Shown here: in pieces, positions 29,086 through 37,348 of the stretch | How positions within the stretch are numbered: position 1 is the stretch's first letter | Layout of the letters: each line of letters begins with the position of its first letter | Assembly (NCBI RefSeq): GCF_025655475.1 | Contig: NZ_JAHTIK010000001.1 | Span: 4,853,112 to 4,917,111 of the forward strand | Reading direction: 5' to 3' | Length of the DNA stretch: 64,000 nt | DNA from: Kitasatospora sp. DSM 101779 | Lineage (GTDB): Bacteria; Actinomycetota; Actinomycetes; Streptomycetales; Streptomycetaceae | The notes under the pieces: model-generated | What the model was told of the DNA's origin: nothing | What the model saw: the letters and a program-made list of their open reading frames with translations, nothing else | The model's database searches: none | Made by a program: the position numbers and the translations under genes

Positions 29086-29130
29086 CGCATTCGGGCCCGA
29101 CGCGCACCGCACGTCGGGCCCGAATGCGTC
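29084..29130. terminator. Terminator between flippase and acyltransferase genes
   Basis: A perfect 19-base stem GACGCATTCGGGCCCGACG (29084-29102) and its complement (29112-29130) with a nine-base loop; it begins within the flippase stop codon and separates two convergent genes. Confidence 0.8.
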
Positions 29131-29151
29131 CGGGGGAGGGGTGCTCAGCCG

Positions 29152-30456
29152 TCAGACGCCGCCGTCGGCCCGACGCTCGACGAAGGCGGTGACCCGCCGA
29201 CCCAGCCGCTGAGCAGGCTGTTCGACCAGGGTGAAGGTCAGCTGACTGACCACCAGGACCACGGCGATGAAGACGATGCCGATCCCGAAACGTGACCACA
29301 GCGGGATGTCCCTCACCGCAGTGGGGCTGATCAACCAGAGCAGAACGCACAGCAGCACCGCGTGGACCAGATAGATCGAATAACTGACCGACCCCAGCCA
29401 GGTCAGGAACCGCGGAACCGCACGGCCGCGGAGGAGCAATCCCAGACCGAAGACCGCCCAGGTGGCCAGCATCGCCGCAACCCACTGCCACTGGACGTGG
29501 TGCGTCAACCTCGCATGCTCGTCCCAGCACGCACCGGCCGCCACGACCGCACCCAGCGCCACCACGCAGGCGACGGCGCACTTCCGACGGCTGATCTGCC
29601 CCTGCTCGGCTCGGTAGATCGCCGTGCCGGCGAACATGGTGGCCAGGATCGACAGCCCGTACCACCCGGGCATCCGCCCGTTGACCGTGACCAGGACGAG
29701 CGCCAACCCCGTGAGCAGAACGGCGCCCGTGACCGACAGGGCACGGCGTCGGGACAGCAGACAGATCAGGCCCGCCACCATGACCGCAGCGGACACCGCC
29801 ACGGTGACCTTGGTGCTGTGCAGATCGCGCGAGAACAGCAGCACCGGGAACAGACCCGCGGCCAACGCGCCGATCAGGGCGAGACCCGCCGAGATCTCCG
29901 CGCTGCGCCGGTGCAGCCCGAGCACGAAGAGGCCCGCCACCAAGAGGTAGAACGCCATCTCGTAGGAGAGGGTCCACATGACGAACAGCGATCCCCCCAC
30001 CCCGACGAAGTCGTGCAGCATCGTCAGGTTGGCGAGCGCTGCGACGGCGGGATGCTTCGCCGGGAACGGGCTGACCGGGGAAAGCACCGTGTAGGCACCC
30101 ACCGTCCAGACAGCGATGCCCGCCAGCACCACCACGAGGCAGAGCGGGTAGATCCGGAAGAACCGGCTGATCCAGAAGCCGCGTACGCTCCCGCGCCGCT
30201 CCAGGGAGGCGGGCACGATGTAGCCGCTCACCAGGAAGAAGAGGAAGACACCGAAGGACGCGACGTCGAAGTGGTGGGTGATCCGGGCGTACAGCTCCGG
30301 GACCACCATCTGCACGAAGTGCTCGCCCGCGATGGTCAGCGCGGCGACACCGCGCAGCAGATCCAGCCAGCCGAGCCGACTGCCTGGCGAGGCGACCGGC
30401 GCCTCGGCAGAGCCTGACAGGTCAGGCCGGGGCCGCGCCCGGGAGGTGAGAGACAT
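29152..30456 (-). CDS. Acyltransferase-3 family membrane protein
   Basis: 434 residues with an ATG at 30456; an in-frame GTG at 30474 would add six residues. WLDLLRGVAALTIAGEHF carries the family start with the TM1 His, FLFFLVSGYIVPASL, SRFFRIYPLCLV (RxxRIYP) and a closing FTLVEQPAQR segment fit this family. About ten to eleven TM helices. It probably acylates surface sugars. Divergent from the DUF2304 gene at 30605. Confidence 0.88.
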   Translation of the reverse strand: MSLTSRARPRPDLSGSAEAPVASPGSRLGWLDLLRGVAALTIAGEHFVQMVVPELYARITHHFDVASFGVFLFFLVSGYIVPASLERRGSVRGFWISRFFRIYPLCLVVVLAGIAVWTVGAYTVLSPVSPFPAKHPAVAALANLTMLHDFVGVGGSLFVMWTLSYEMAFYLLVAGLFVLGLHRRSAEISAGLALIGALAAGLFPVLLFSRDLHSTKVTVAVSAAVMVAGLICLLSRRRALSVTGAVLLTGLALVLVTVNGRMPGWYGLSILATMFAGTAIYRAEQGQISRRKCAVACVVALGAVVAAGACWDEHARLTHHVQWQWVAAMLATWAVFGLGLLLRGRAVPRFLTWLGSVSYSIYLVHAVLLCVLLWLISPTAVRDIPLWSRFGIGIVFIAVVLVVSQLTFTLVEQPAQRLGRRVTAFVERRADGGV

Positions 30457-30604
30457 CCGGCGAGAGTAGCCCACGACTCCCGCGCCGCAGGCTCCAGCCC
30501 CGGCTCCGGAGACGGCTCCGGAGCAGACCGGCGGCCGCTGTCGTCCGTTCTCCGGCGGCGGCTACGATGGCCCTCGCCACCGCGGCTGAAAGGCGTCTCT
30601 CGTC

Positions 30605-31006
30605 GTGCAACTCACTGTCATCACATCGATCACCGGTGTACTGGTGCTCGTGTACATCCTCGAACTGCTGCGTCGGCAGCAGCTCCGGGAGAAGTACGCG
30701 GCGATATGGCTCGGCATCGGTCTGGTAGTGGCCCCGCTGGGCTTCGTTCCCCGGGTGCTCGACTCCACCGCACGGCGGCTCGGAATCGCGTCGGGCGTGA
30801 GCCTCGTGCTCTTCGCCGGCTTCGTGCTCGTGCTGCTCGTCTGCCTCCACCTCAGCTGGGAGGCGAGCAGGCTGGAGGCCGAGACCCGCACGCTGTCCGA
30901 GGAAGTGGCGCTGCTGCGCGCCCACCTGGTCGCGCACCACGGCTACCCGGAGCCCCGCCCGCAGGCGCAGGTCGAGGGTTCGGTCGATTCGGAGGTCGGG
31001 GCGTGA
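30605..31006 (+). CDS. DUF2304 membrane protein
   Basis: 133 residues, GTG start. Three TM segments near residues 5-20, 33-49 and 62-84 are followed by a helical tail with many Glu. EKYAAIWLGIGLVVAPLGF is typical of the family. DUF2304 genes are commonly placed before a dolichyl-phosphate-mannose-like GT2, as here, and may form its membrane partner. Its stop overlaps or touches the GT2 start. Function unproven. Confidence 0.8.
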   Translation: MQLTVITSITGVLVLVYILELLRRQQLREKYAAIWLGIGLVVAPLGFVPRVLDSTARRLGIASGVSLVLFAGFVLVLLVCLHLSWEASRLEAETRTLSEEVALLRAHLVAHHGYPEPRPQAQVEGSVDSEVGA

Positions 31007-31776
31007 TGGACGGGCGCAAGATACTTGTCATCCTGCCGGCCTGGAACGAGGCCGAGGGCCTGCCCGGCATCCTGGGTGAGATACGGTCCCAACTGCCCGG
31101 CGTTGACACACTGGTGGTCGACGACGGCTCGACCGACCGCACGGCCGAGGTCGCCGCCGCGGCGGGTTCGGCCGTCGCGAGGCTCCCCTACAACCTGGGC
31201 GTCGGCGGGGCCATGCGGCTCGGCTACCGATACGCCCACCTGCACGGCTACGACGTCGCGATCCAGATCGACTCGGACGGCCAGCACGACCCGTCCTACG
31301 TCCCGCTGCTGCTGGAGAAGCTGAACGAGGCCGACCTGGTCATCGGCGCCAGGTTCGACGGCGAGGGCGACTACAAGGTGCGCGGCCCCCGGAAGTGGGC
31401 CATGGGGCTGCTGTCCACGGTGCTCTCCCGGATCACGCGCACCAGGCTGACCGACACGACCTCGGGCTTCCGCGCCTGCAACCGCAAGCTCATCGAGTTC
31501 TTCGCCACCTGGTACCCGGTGGAGTACCTCGGCGACACCGTGGAGAGCATGGTCGGCGCCGCCCGCTGTGGTTTCACCGTCCGCCAGGTCCCGGTGGCCA
31601 TGCGGGAGCGGACCACCGGACGACCGAGCGCCTCGCCGTTCAAGGCCATGATCTACCTGGCCCGGGCCGGGCTGGTCCTGCTGCTCGCGATGATCCGGAG
31701 GATGCCGGACAACCTGCGGGCCATCGCGGAGTCGAAGGACGAGTCGCCCGTACGTGAGTTGGCCCTGAAGGGCTGA
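31006..31776 (+). CDS. Family 2 glycosyltransferase, polyprenyl-phosphate sugar synthase type
   Basis: 256 residues from an ATG one base into the previous stop; a GTG at 31003 is also possible with GGAGG seven bases upstream. ILPAWNEAEGLPGILGEI, TLVVDDGSTDRT, YNLGVGGAMRLGY and IQIDSDGQHDPSY (DxD) are the motifs of DPM1-like enzymes that transfer a sugar to a polyprenyl phosphate. A hydrophobic stretch near residues 220-235 may be a membrane anchor. Its product could feed the GT39-like transferase at 33174. Confidence 0.88.
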   Translation: MDGRKILVILPAWNEAEGLPGILGEIRSQLPGVDTLVVDDGSTDRTAEVAAAAGSAVARLPYNLGVGGAMRLGYRYAHLHGYDVAIQIDSDGQHDPSYVPLLLEKLNEADLVIGARFDGEGDYKVRGPRKWAMGLLSTVLSRITRTRLTDTTSGFRACNRKLIEFFATWYPVEYLGDTVESMVGAARCGFTVRQVPVAMRERTTGRPSASPFKAMIYLARAGLVLLLAMIRRMPDNLRAIAESKDESPVRELALKG

Positions 31777-31783
31777 AGTCCAC

Positions 31784-31828
31784 GAACGTCGAAGCCGCCG
31801 GGGCAGCGCCCCGGCGGCTTCGACGTTC
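31784..31828. terminator. Bidirectional terminator between convergent genes
   Basis: A perfect inverted repeat GAACGTCGAAGCCGCCGGGGC with an AGC loop lies between the GT2 stop and the stop of the leftward acyltransferase, which it just overlaps. Confidence 0.82.
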
Positions 31829-33062
31829 ACGCTTCCTGCAACTGGGCTTCCGGCGCCGTTCCCGCGACCACGTCCCCCGCCTTCCGGCGCCGCCGCAGGA
31901 ACGGAGGTGTCAGGTCGTCCAGGTTCTTGTCCTTGAGCCGGAGGGTGGGCCGTTCCACCAGGTACCACGAGCAGGCGGCCATTCCGAGGGCGACAACCGT
32001 CGACAGTGCCACGTAGGGCCAGAAGCCCCACCGCGTGCCGTGGAACAGCACGAGGGTCTGCTGCACGGGGAAGGCGTAGATGTACAGGCCGTACGAGAAG
32101 TCGGCCTTCGCTCCGATCCGGGTCAGCGGGGAAGGCGTCCTGACGGCTGCCCAGACGATCAGGTAGGCCAGCGCGGGCAGTCCGACGAGCGTGAAGCCGC
32201 CGAACCGCATCGACCCGCCGAAGAGCACTGCGCAGACGGCTGCGATCGCCCAGTGGATCGGCAGCCGCTCCCGGTACAGCTCGGCCGCTGCGCCCAGGCC
32301 GAACATGAACATCAGCGGAAGCAGGTTGTTCAAGGAGATCCAGCCGATCAGCGGCAGGATGTAGGCGCCGTGGCCGGTCTCCGCGTAGATGTTCGCCCGC
32401 AGGTGGGGGGCCTTCACGGCGAGGGAGGCCATGAACAGGAAGGCGCCGGCCAGCATCACCAGGACGACGGCCCGGTTGCGGCGCAGAATGCCGAGCGCCG
32501 CCAGGCCGCCGACCACGAGGTAGCAGAAGACCTCCGACGACAGGGACCACAGCGAGCCGTCGAACGCCTTCGGATACGGGTTGTCGGCCAGCAGCCCGGA
32601 CAGCCCGAACTGGTTCATCGCCAGTGCGCAGTTCTTGCGGAGATACCTCCAGGGCCCCTCCGAGTGCGTGAAGTAGTCGTGCAACGACATCCCGGAACGC
32701 CAGGCGACGATCGGGCCGACGACCAGCACGGTCACCAGGAGGCAGGCCCAGAAACCCGGCAGGATCCGGACGGCGCGCGCCCAGAGGAACCGCCGCAGGT
32801 CCGTGCGCATGGCGCTGCGGGTGATGAGGAGGCCGGACAACAGGAAGAAACCGGCAACGCACAGGGCGCCCAGGTCCACCTGGTGGCGGCTCAGCGACTT
32901 CAGCGGCTCCGGCTGGTGGAAACCGAGCGGCCTGGCGTGCTCGATGATGACGCCGACCGAGAAGACGAGCCGCAGGAGTCCGAAACCGTTCCGGCGGCCC
33001 GACCACACGTCGGCCAGCGTGGGGAGTGACGAGAGGCGCGCTCTCACAGCGAGGGCGGACAT
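31827..33062 (-). CDS. Acyltransferase-3 family membrane protein
   Basis: 411 residues, ATG at 33062. FGLLRLVFSVGVIIEHARPLGF carries the TM1 His; LWARAVRILPGFWACLL matches the RxxRI-P pattern; LWSLSSEVFCYLV and YLVERPTLRLKDK close the core. About ten TM segments. It is closely similar in motif order to the protein at 21993, including FSYGLYIYAFPVQQTL versus YSYGVYIYGFAVEQGL, and the two may be paralogues. Likely acylates a surface polymer. Confidence 0.88.
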   Translation of the reverse strand: MSALAVRARLSSLPTLADVWSGRRNGFGLLRLVFSVGVIIEHARPLGFHQPEPLKSLSRHQVDLGALCVAGFFLLSGLLITRSAMRTDLRRFLWARAVRILPGFWACLLVTVLVVGPIVAWRSGMSLHDYFTHSEGPWRYLRKNCALAMNQFGLSGLLADNPYPKAFDGSLWSLSSEVFCYLVVGGLAALGILRRNRAVVLVMLAGAFLFMASLAVKAPHLRANIYAETGHGAYILPLIGWISLNNLLPLMFMFGLGAAAELYRERLPIHWAIAAVCAVLFGGSMRFGGFTLVGLPALAYLIVWAAVRTPSPLTRIGAKADFSYGLYIYAFPVQQTLVLFHGTRWGFWPYVALSTVVALGMAACSWYLVERPTLRLKDKNLDDLTPPFLRRRRKAGDVVAGTAPEAQLQEA

Positions 33063-33173
33063 GAACAGGTCTCTTCCGATCGTGGGTTGAGGTCGGTCGC
33101 GCCGGCGGACTGGCGCGGTGCGTGCAGAGAGCACCGCGGGGCCGTGCAGGAGCGGGGTCGCCTCACCCCGCCG

Positions 33174-34775
33174 TCACCGCCGAACCATGAGGGTGACCGT
33201 AACATCGCGCAGTTGAACGATTCGTTCGACCTCGTAGGCCTGGTTCAGCGCGTCGATCTCGGGCTTGATCAGCTTGATGTCGGACCCGTCGAGCCGGCGG
33301 TCCGCGCGCTCCGGGACCGAGCCCAGGGTGACGACCCACAGCCGAGGCTCGTCGCCGAGACACTTGGCACTGTTGCTGCACTCCAGTGTCCACAGATCGC
33401 GGCGGTGCGCGGCGCTCTCCGCCAGGAAGACATCGCGCATGTCGAGGGACCGGGGGAGCGCGTACCGCACCCCGGCATCCAGGTAGTGGTCGAACCACGG
33501 CCCGCGCGAGTAGACGATCCCGTCTCCGGGGCGCCGGCCCTGCGCGATCACCGCACCCGCGCCCATGAAGTCGGGCGTCGAAGGCGATCCGCCGTACGGC
33601 ACGGCCATCGGATAGCTGTACCAGCTGTGCGAATCCGCCTGCCGCACGAAGCGCTGGTCGGGCACTCCCACCGCCGTGACCAGGACGAGGGCGCCCACGG
33701 TCAGCAGCCGGGGCCTGAGCGCCGCCGCGCCCGCACCGGCAAGCACCGCCCAGGCCGGCACGGTGAAGAAGAGGTAGCGGTTCAGCCAGTAGGAGATCTC
33801 GCCGTGGGAGACCGCCCACAGCACGACCAGCGGGAGGACTGCCAGCAGCGCGGCCTCGACGGCGGGCCGCCGCCGGCGCTGCAACAGGGGGAGGAGCGCC
33901 AGCACCAGCAGGACGAGACTCGCCGGCGTGGAGTAGAACAGCTCGGGCCACATCCGCCACGTCTTGGCGAACGTGGGCCGCTCGATCCAGCCCAGCTGTC
34001 GGTGGAGCTGCCGCTGGCCGAGCAGAACGAGGGGCAGCAGGCTCGCCGCCGCAGCCGTGACCGAGACCAGCCATCGAAGCGGCAGGCGCGCGTCCCGTCC
34101 GTCCCGCCAACGCAGCAGCACAACGACCGCATGTCCAGACAGGAAGGTCAGCGAGGCGAGGTGGAACGCCCCGGCGGCGCTGAGGCAGGAGACGTAGCCG
34201 AGCCACCTCGGCCAGGTCGGCTGCTCCAGTGCGCGGAACAGGAACAGCGTGGCGGCCGCGACGGCGCCCGCCACCAGGGCGTACGAGCGAACCTCCTGCG
34301 CATATCTGCTGACGGCGGGGATCACCGCGAACAGCAGGCCCGCGGCGAGCCCGGAGCGGGGCCCGAAGAGCCGCTGCCCGGTGAGCGCGACGCAGACGGC
34401 GGCTCCGGTGACCGCCAGCACTCCCGGCATGCGCATGCTGGTGAGCGAATCGCCGAACGCCCGGATCCATTCGTGGATCAGGAGGTAGTACGCGCCGTGA
34501 ACGGCGTCCACGTTGTGCAGCATGCCGAGCAGGTCCCGGGTGCTGCGCGAGGCCGAGGCCCAGGTCGCCAGCTCGTCCTGCCACATTCCCGGGCGGCTCG
34601 CCCCGTACGTCCCCAGGGCGAAGGTGACGAGGGCCGGAACGAGCCAGGGGTTCCACAGCAGCCGGGCGGAGCGGGCGCGTGCACCCCGGGAGTTCCCCCG
34701 GGACCGTGCGGCGGTGGGCTCCGGCGGAGCTGTGCGGACCGGCCCGCGGGCGGCCGCGTGAACAGGGCGAGTCAT
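33174..34775 (-). CDS. GT39/ArnT-like polytopic glycosyltransferase
   Basis: 533 residues from the ATG at 34775. A longer frame reaches 34922 but the extra part is not hydrophobic or conserved. After a basic Pro/Arg-rich N-terminus, a TM helix leads to GMWQDELATWA, the acidic Asp-Glu motif in the first extracytoplasmic loop of GT-C/PMT enzymes. Roughly ten more TM helices follow, then a ~170-residue extracellular domain. It likely moves a sugar from a polyprenyl-phosphate donor, perhaps made by the GT2 at 31006, onto a target outside the membrane. Last island gene before the S10 operon. Confidence 0.82.
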   Translation of the reverse strand: MTRPVHAAARGPVRTAPPEPTAARSRGNSRGARARSARLLWNPWLVPALVTFALGTYGASRPGMWQDELATWASASRSTRDLLGMLHNVDAVHGAYYLLIHEWIRAFGDSLTSMRMPGVLAVTGAAVCVALTGQRLFGPRSGLAAGLLFAVIPAVSRYAQEVRSYALVAGAVAAATLFLFRALEQPTWPRWLGYVSCLSAAGAFHLASLTFLSGHAVVVLLRWRDGRDARLPLRWLVSVTAAAASLLPLVLLGQRQLHRQLGWIERPTFAKTWRMWPELFYSTPASLVLLVLALLPLLQRRRRPAVEAALLAVLPLVVLWAVSHGEISYWLNRYLFFTVPAWAVLAGAGAAALRPRLLTVGALVLVTAVGVPDQRFVRQADSHSWYSYPMAVPYGGSPSTPDFMGAGAVIAQGRRPGDGIVYSRGPWFDHYLDAGVRYALPRSLDMRDVFLAESAAHRRDLWTLECSNSAKCLGDEPRLWVVTLGSVPERADRRLDGSDIKLIKPEIDALNQAYEVERIVQLRDVTVTLMVRR

Positions 34776-35174
34776 GGGTGGCCCAACGGTGGGTTCGGGT
34801 GTGCGTGCTGCATCGTACCGGTGAGCGAATGCTCTGCAGCAGGGGCGAGTGAGCAGGCCGGGTCCATGTCGGAGCCGCCTCCCGATTGGCGTTACGCCTG
34901 CTCCGTGTGGCAGTATGTCCAAGTTGCTCGGTTGAGTGCCGATGCTGCGCGCCTCCCGCCGGGAGGACCGGAAGCGAGTCCCACGTACTCGTCGTTCCCG
35001 TGATGGCCGTTCATGCGTCCGCGTTCACTGCTCTGCGGTGGGCGTGTGGGCGCAGTGGTGTGTAAGCGACACCGCGGCAGCTGCGGGGCGGACGTACGGG
35101 AATCTTCCGGGAAGCGTGGGCGGGGCCTCGACCCGGCGCCTGGTGGGTGCAAGACCTCACCGACCGAGAGCGGG
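34776..35174 (+). other. Region between the glycan island and the S10 leader
   Basis: No gene is seen. The best promoter for the S10 operon is TTGGCG (34886-34891), a 19-base spacer and CAGTAT (34911-34916), giving a leader of more than 400 bases before rpsJ. The spacer is slightly long, so it is a moderate call. Confidence 0.45.
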
Positions 35175-35204
35175 AACCGAAGAGGGCGACCTCTTTGGTT
35201 TTTT
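35175..35204 (+). terminator. Attenuator-like intrinsic terminator in the rpsJ leader
   Basis: AACCGAAGAGG (35175-35185), a GCGA tetraloop, CCTCTTTGGTT (35190-35200) and a run of six T ending at 35204. The stem has 11 pairs counting one G-U. It is a textbook intrinsic terminator yet lies inside the apparent leader, 131 bases before rpsJ, so either it attenuates the operon or another promoter lies after it. Confidence 0.7.
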
Positions 35205-35217
35205 GCAAGCGACAGGG

Positions 35218-35268
35218 CGACACGCCCGACCGCGGGGGTCGGAGAGGGTAACCATCCGGGGGCGCCGC
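35218..35268 (+). promoter_or_regulatory. rpsJ leader hairpin motif shared with the rpsL leader
   Basis: 35218-35242 reads CGACACGCCCGACC then GCGGGGGTCGG, differing at two positions from 14607-14631 in the rpsL leader. CCGACC pairs with GGTCGG. A GGGGGCGCCGCC block follows in both leaders. It lies just after the attenuator-like terminator. Confidence 0.55.
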
Positions 35269-35335
35269 CGGACCAGTCCGCTCGGACGGGTCCGGTCGTG
35301 GAAGCAGCAGACGACAGAAGGACTACTGAGTAGCC

Positions 35336-35644
35336 ATGGCGGGACAGAAGATCCGCATCCGGCTCAAGGCCTACGACCACGAGGTCATCGACTCCTCGGC
35401 GAAGAAGATCGTCGAGACGGTGATTCGTACTGGTGCGCAGGTCGCGGGCCCGGTGCCGCTGCCCACTGAGAAGAACGTGTACTGCGTCATCCGCTCGCCG
35501 CACAAGTACAAGGACTCGCGCGAGCACTTCGAGATGCGTACTCACAAGCGTCTGATCGACATCCTCGACCCCACGCCGAAGACGGTTGACTCGCTCATGC
35601 GTCTCGACCTGCCGGCCGGTGTCGACATCGAGATCAAGCTCTGA
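35336..35644 (+). CDS. rpsJ: 30S ribosomal protein S10
   Basis: 102 residues, ATG start. KIRIRLKAYDHEVID and FEMRTHKRLIDI are the family signature. S10 (NusE) is part of the 30S head and also joins the NusB antitermination complex. First gene of the S10 operon, preceded by a long structured leader and followed 14 bases later by rplC. Confidence 0.99.
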   Translation: MAGQKIRIRLKAYDHEVIDSSAKKIVETVIRTGAQVAGPVPLPTEKNVYCVIRSPHKYKDSREHFEMRTHKRLIDILDPTPKTVDSLMRLDLPAGVDIEIKL

Positions 35645-35658
35645 GAGGCGCACCGAAG

Positions 35659-36306
35659 ATGGCTAAGCAGATTAAGGGCATCCTGGGCGAGAAGCTCGGC
35701 ATGACCCAGGTCTGGGACGAGAACAACCGGATCGTTCCGGTGACCGTCGTCAAGGCCGGGCCGAATGTCGTGACCCAGGTCCACACCGCCGACAGCCCGG
35801 CCGGCTACGACGCCGTCCAGATCGGCTTCGGCGAGATCGACCCCCGCAAGGTGAACAAGCCCCTCGCGGGTCACTTCGCCAAGGCCGGTGTCACCCCGCG
35901 CCGCCACCTGGTCGAGCTGCGTACCTCGGACGCGTCCGAGTACACCCTGGGCCAGGAGATCACCGCCGAGCTGTTCGAGGCGGGTGTCAAGGTCGACGTG
36001 ACCGGCACCTCCAAGGGCAAGGGCTTCGCCGGTGTCATGAAGCGTCACAACTTCAAGGGCCTCGGCGCCGGTCACGGCACCCAGCGCAAGCACCGCTCGC
36101 CCGGTTCCATCGGTGGCTGCGCCACCCCGGGCCGCGTGTTCAAGGGCCTGCGCATGGCGGGTCGGATGGGCCACGAGCGTGTGACCACCCAGAACCTGAC
36201 CGTGCACGCGGTCGACGCGGAGAAGGGCCTGCTGCTCATCAAGGGCGCCGTCCCGGGCCCGAACGGCGGCCTCGTCCTCGTCCGCACCGCGGCGAAGGGG
36301 CTGTGA
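35659..36306 (+). CDS. rplC: 50S ribosomal protein L3
   Basis: 215 residues. GILGEKLGMTQVWDE starts the protein; the extension that reaches the peptidyl-transferase centre includes GAGHGTQRKHRSPGSIGGC. L3 is an early assembly protein of the 50S subunit. Its stop overlaps a GTG near the start of rplD, so translation is tightly linked. Confidence 0.99.
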   Translation: MAKQIKGILGEKLGMTQVWDENNRIVPVTVVKAGPNVVTQVHTADSPAGYDAVQIGFGEIDPRKVNKPLAGHFAKAGVTPRRHLVELRTSDASEYTLGQEITAELFEAGVKVDVTGTSKGKGFAGVMKRHNFKGLGAGHGTQRKHRSPGSIGGCATPGRVFKGLRMAGRMGHERVTTQNLTVHAVDAEKGLLLIKGAVPGPNGGLVLVRTAAKGL

Positions 36307-36311
36307 AGGAT

Positions 36312-36989
36312 ATGACCACCATTGACATCCTGTCGCCGGCCGGCGACAAGGCCGGCAGCCTCGAGCTGCCCGCCGAGATCTTCGACGCCAAGGTCAGCAT
36401 CCCGCTGATGCACCAGGTCGTCGTCGCGCAGCTCGCCGCTGCCCGCCAGGGCACGCACAAGGTGAAGCGCCGCGGCGAGGTCCGTGGTGGCGGCAAGAAG
36501 CCGTACCGCCAGAAGGGCACCGGCCGCGCCCGTCAGGGCTCGACCCGTGCGCCGCAGTTCGCCGGCGGTGGCGTCGTGCACGGCCCCGTGCCGCGCGACT
36601 ACTCGCAGCGGACCCCGAAGAAGATGATCGTTGCCGCCCTCCGCGGTGCGCTCACCGACCGGGCTCGCCACGAGCGCATCCACGTGATCACCGCGGTGAC
36701 CGCGACCGATGCGCCGTCGACCAAGGCCGCCAAGAGCCTGTTCGGCAAGATCTCCGAGCGCAAGAACGTCCTCCTGGTCGTCGAGCGCGAGGACGAGCTG
36801 GGCCTCAAGTCCGCTCGCAACCTGCCGAACGTCCACATCCTGGACGCCGGCCAGCTGAACACCTACGACGTGCTCGTCTCCGACGATGTGGTCTTCACCC
36901 AGGCCGCCTTCGAGCGCTTCGTGGCCGGTCCGGCCGCGTCCGCCAAGGCTGTCGCCTCTGAGGGCGAGCTCGAAGGGAGCGCCGCCTGA
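36312..36989 (+). CDS. rplD: 50S ribosomal protein L4
   Basis: 225 residues from the ATG at 36312, which gives the usual MTTIDILSP start; a GTG at 36303 overlapping the rplC stop would add three residues. The loop GGGKKPYRQKGTGRARQGS lines the exit tunnel. L4 regulates the S10 operon in enterobacteria; that control is not established here. The stop overlaps the rplW ATG by one base. Confidence 0.98.
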   Translation: MTTIDILSPAGDKAGSLELPAEIFDAKVSIPLMHQVVVAQLAAARQGTHKVKRRGEVRGGGKKPYRQKGTGRARQGSTRAPQFAGGGVVHGPVPRDYSQRTPKKMIVAALRGALTDRARHERIHVITAVTATDAPSTKAAKSLFGKISERKNVLLVVEREDELGLKSARNLPNVHILDAGQLNTYDVLVSDDVVFTQAAFERFVAGPAASAKAVASEGELEGSAA

Positions 36990-37312
36990 TGGCTGCGGAG
37001 ATCACGAGCAAGACGTACACGGACCCCCGTGACGTCCTGATCAAGCCGGTCATCTCGGAGAAGAGCTACTCGCTCCTCGACGAGAACAAGTACACGTTCG
37101 TCGTGTCGCCGGACGCCAACAAGACCCAGATCAAGCAGGCCGTCGAGGCGGTCTTCTCGGTCAAGGTCGAGGCCGTCAACACGCTCAACCGCCAGGGCAA
37201 GCGCAAGCGCTCCCGCACCGGTTTCGGCAAGCGCAAGGACACCAAGCGCGCCATCGTGACGCTGGCCGAGGGCAACCGCATCGACATCTTCGGTGGTCCG
37301 GTCTCCGCCTGA
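36989..37312 (+). CDS. rplW: 50S ribosomal protein L23
   Basis: 107 residues. DVLIKPVISEKSYSLLDENKY and RQGKRKRSRTGFGKRKDTKR are standard. L23 sits at the tunnel exit and docks trigger factor and the signal recognition particle. Its ATG overlaps the rplD stop. Confidence 0.99.
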   Translation: MAAEITSKTYTDPRDVLIKPVISEKSYSLLDENKYTFVVSPDANKTQIKQAVEAVFSVKVEAVNTLNRQGKRKRSRTGFGKRKDTKRAIVTLAEGNRIDIFGGPVSA

Positions 37313-37348
37313 CGGAGAACGTGATCGTCGTTAAGGACGAGGACGAAA

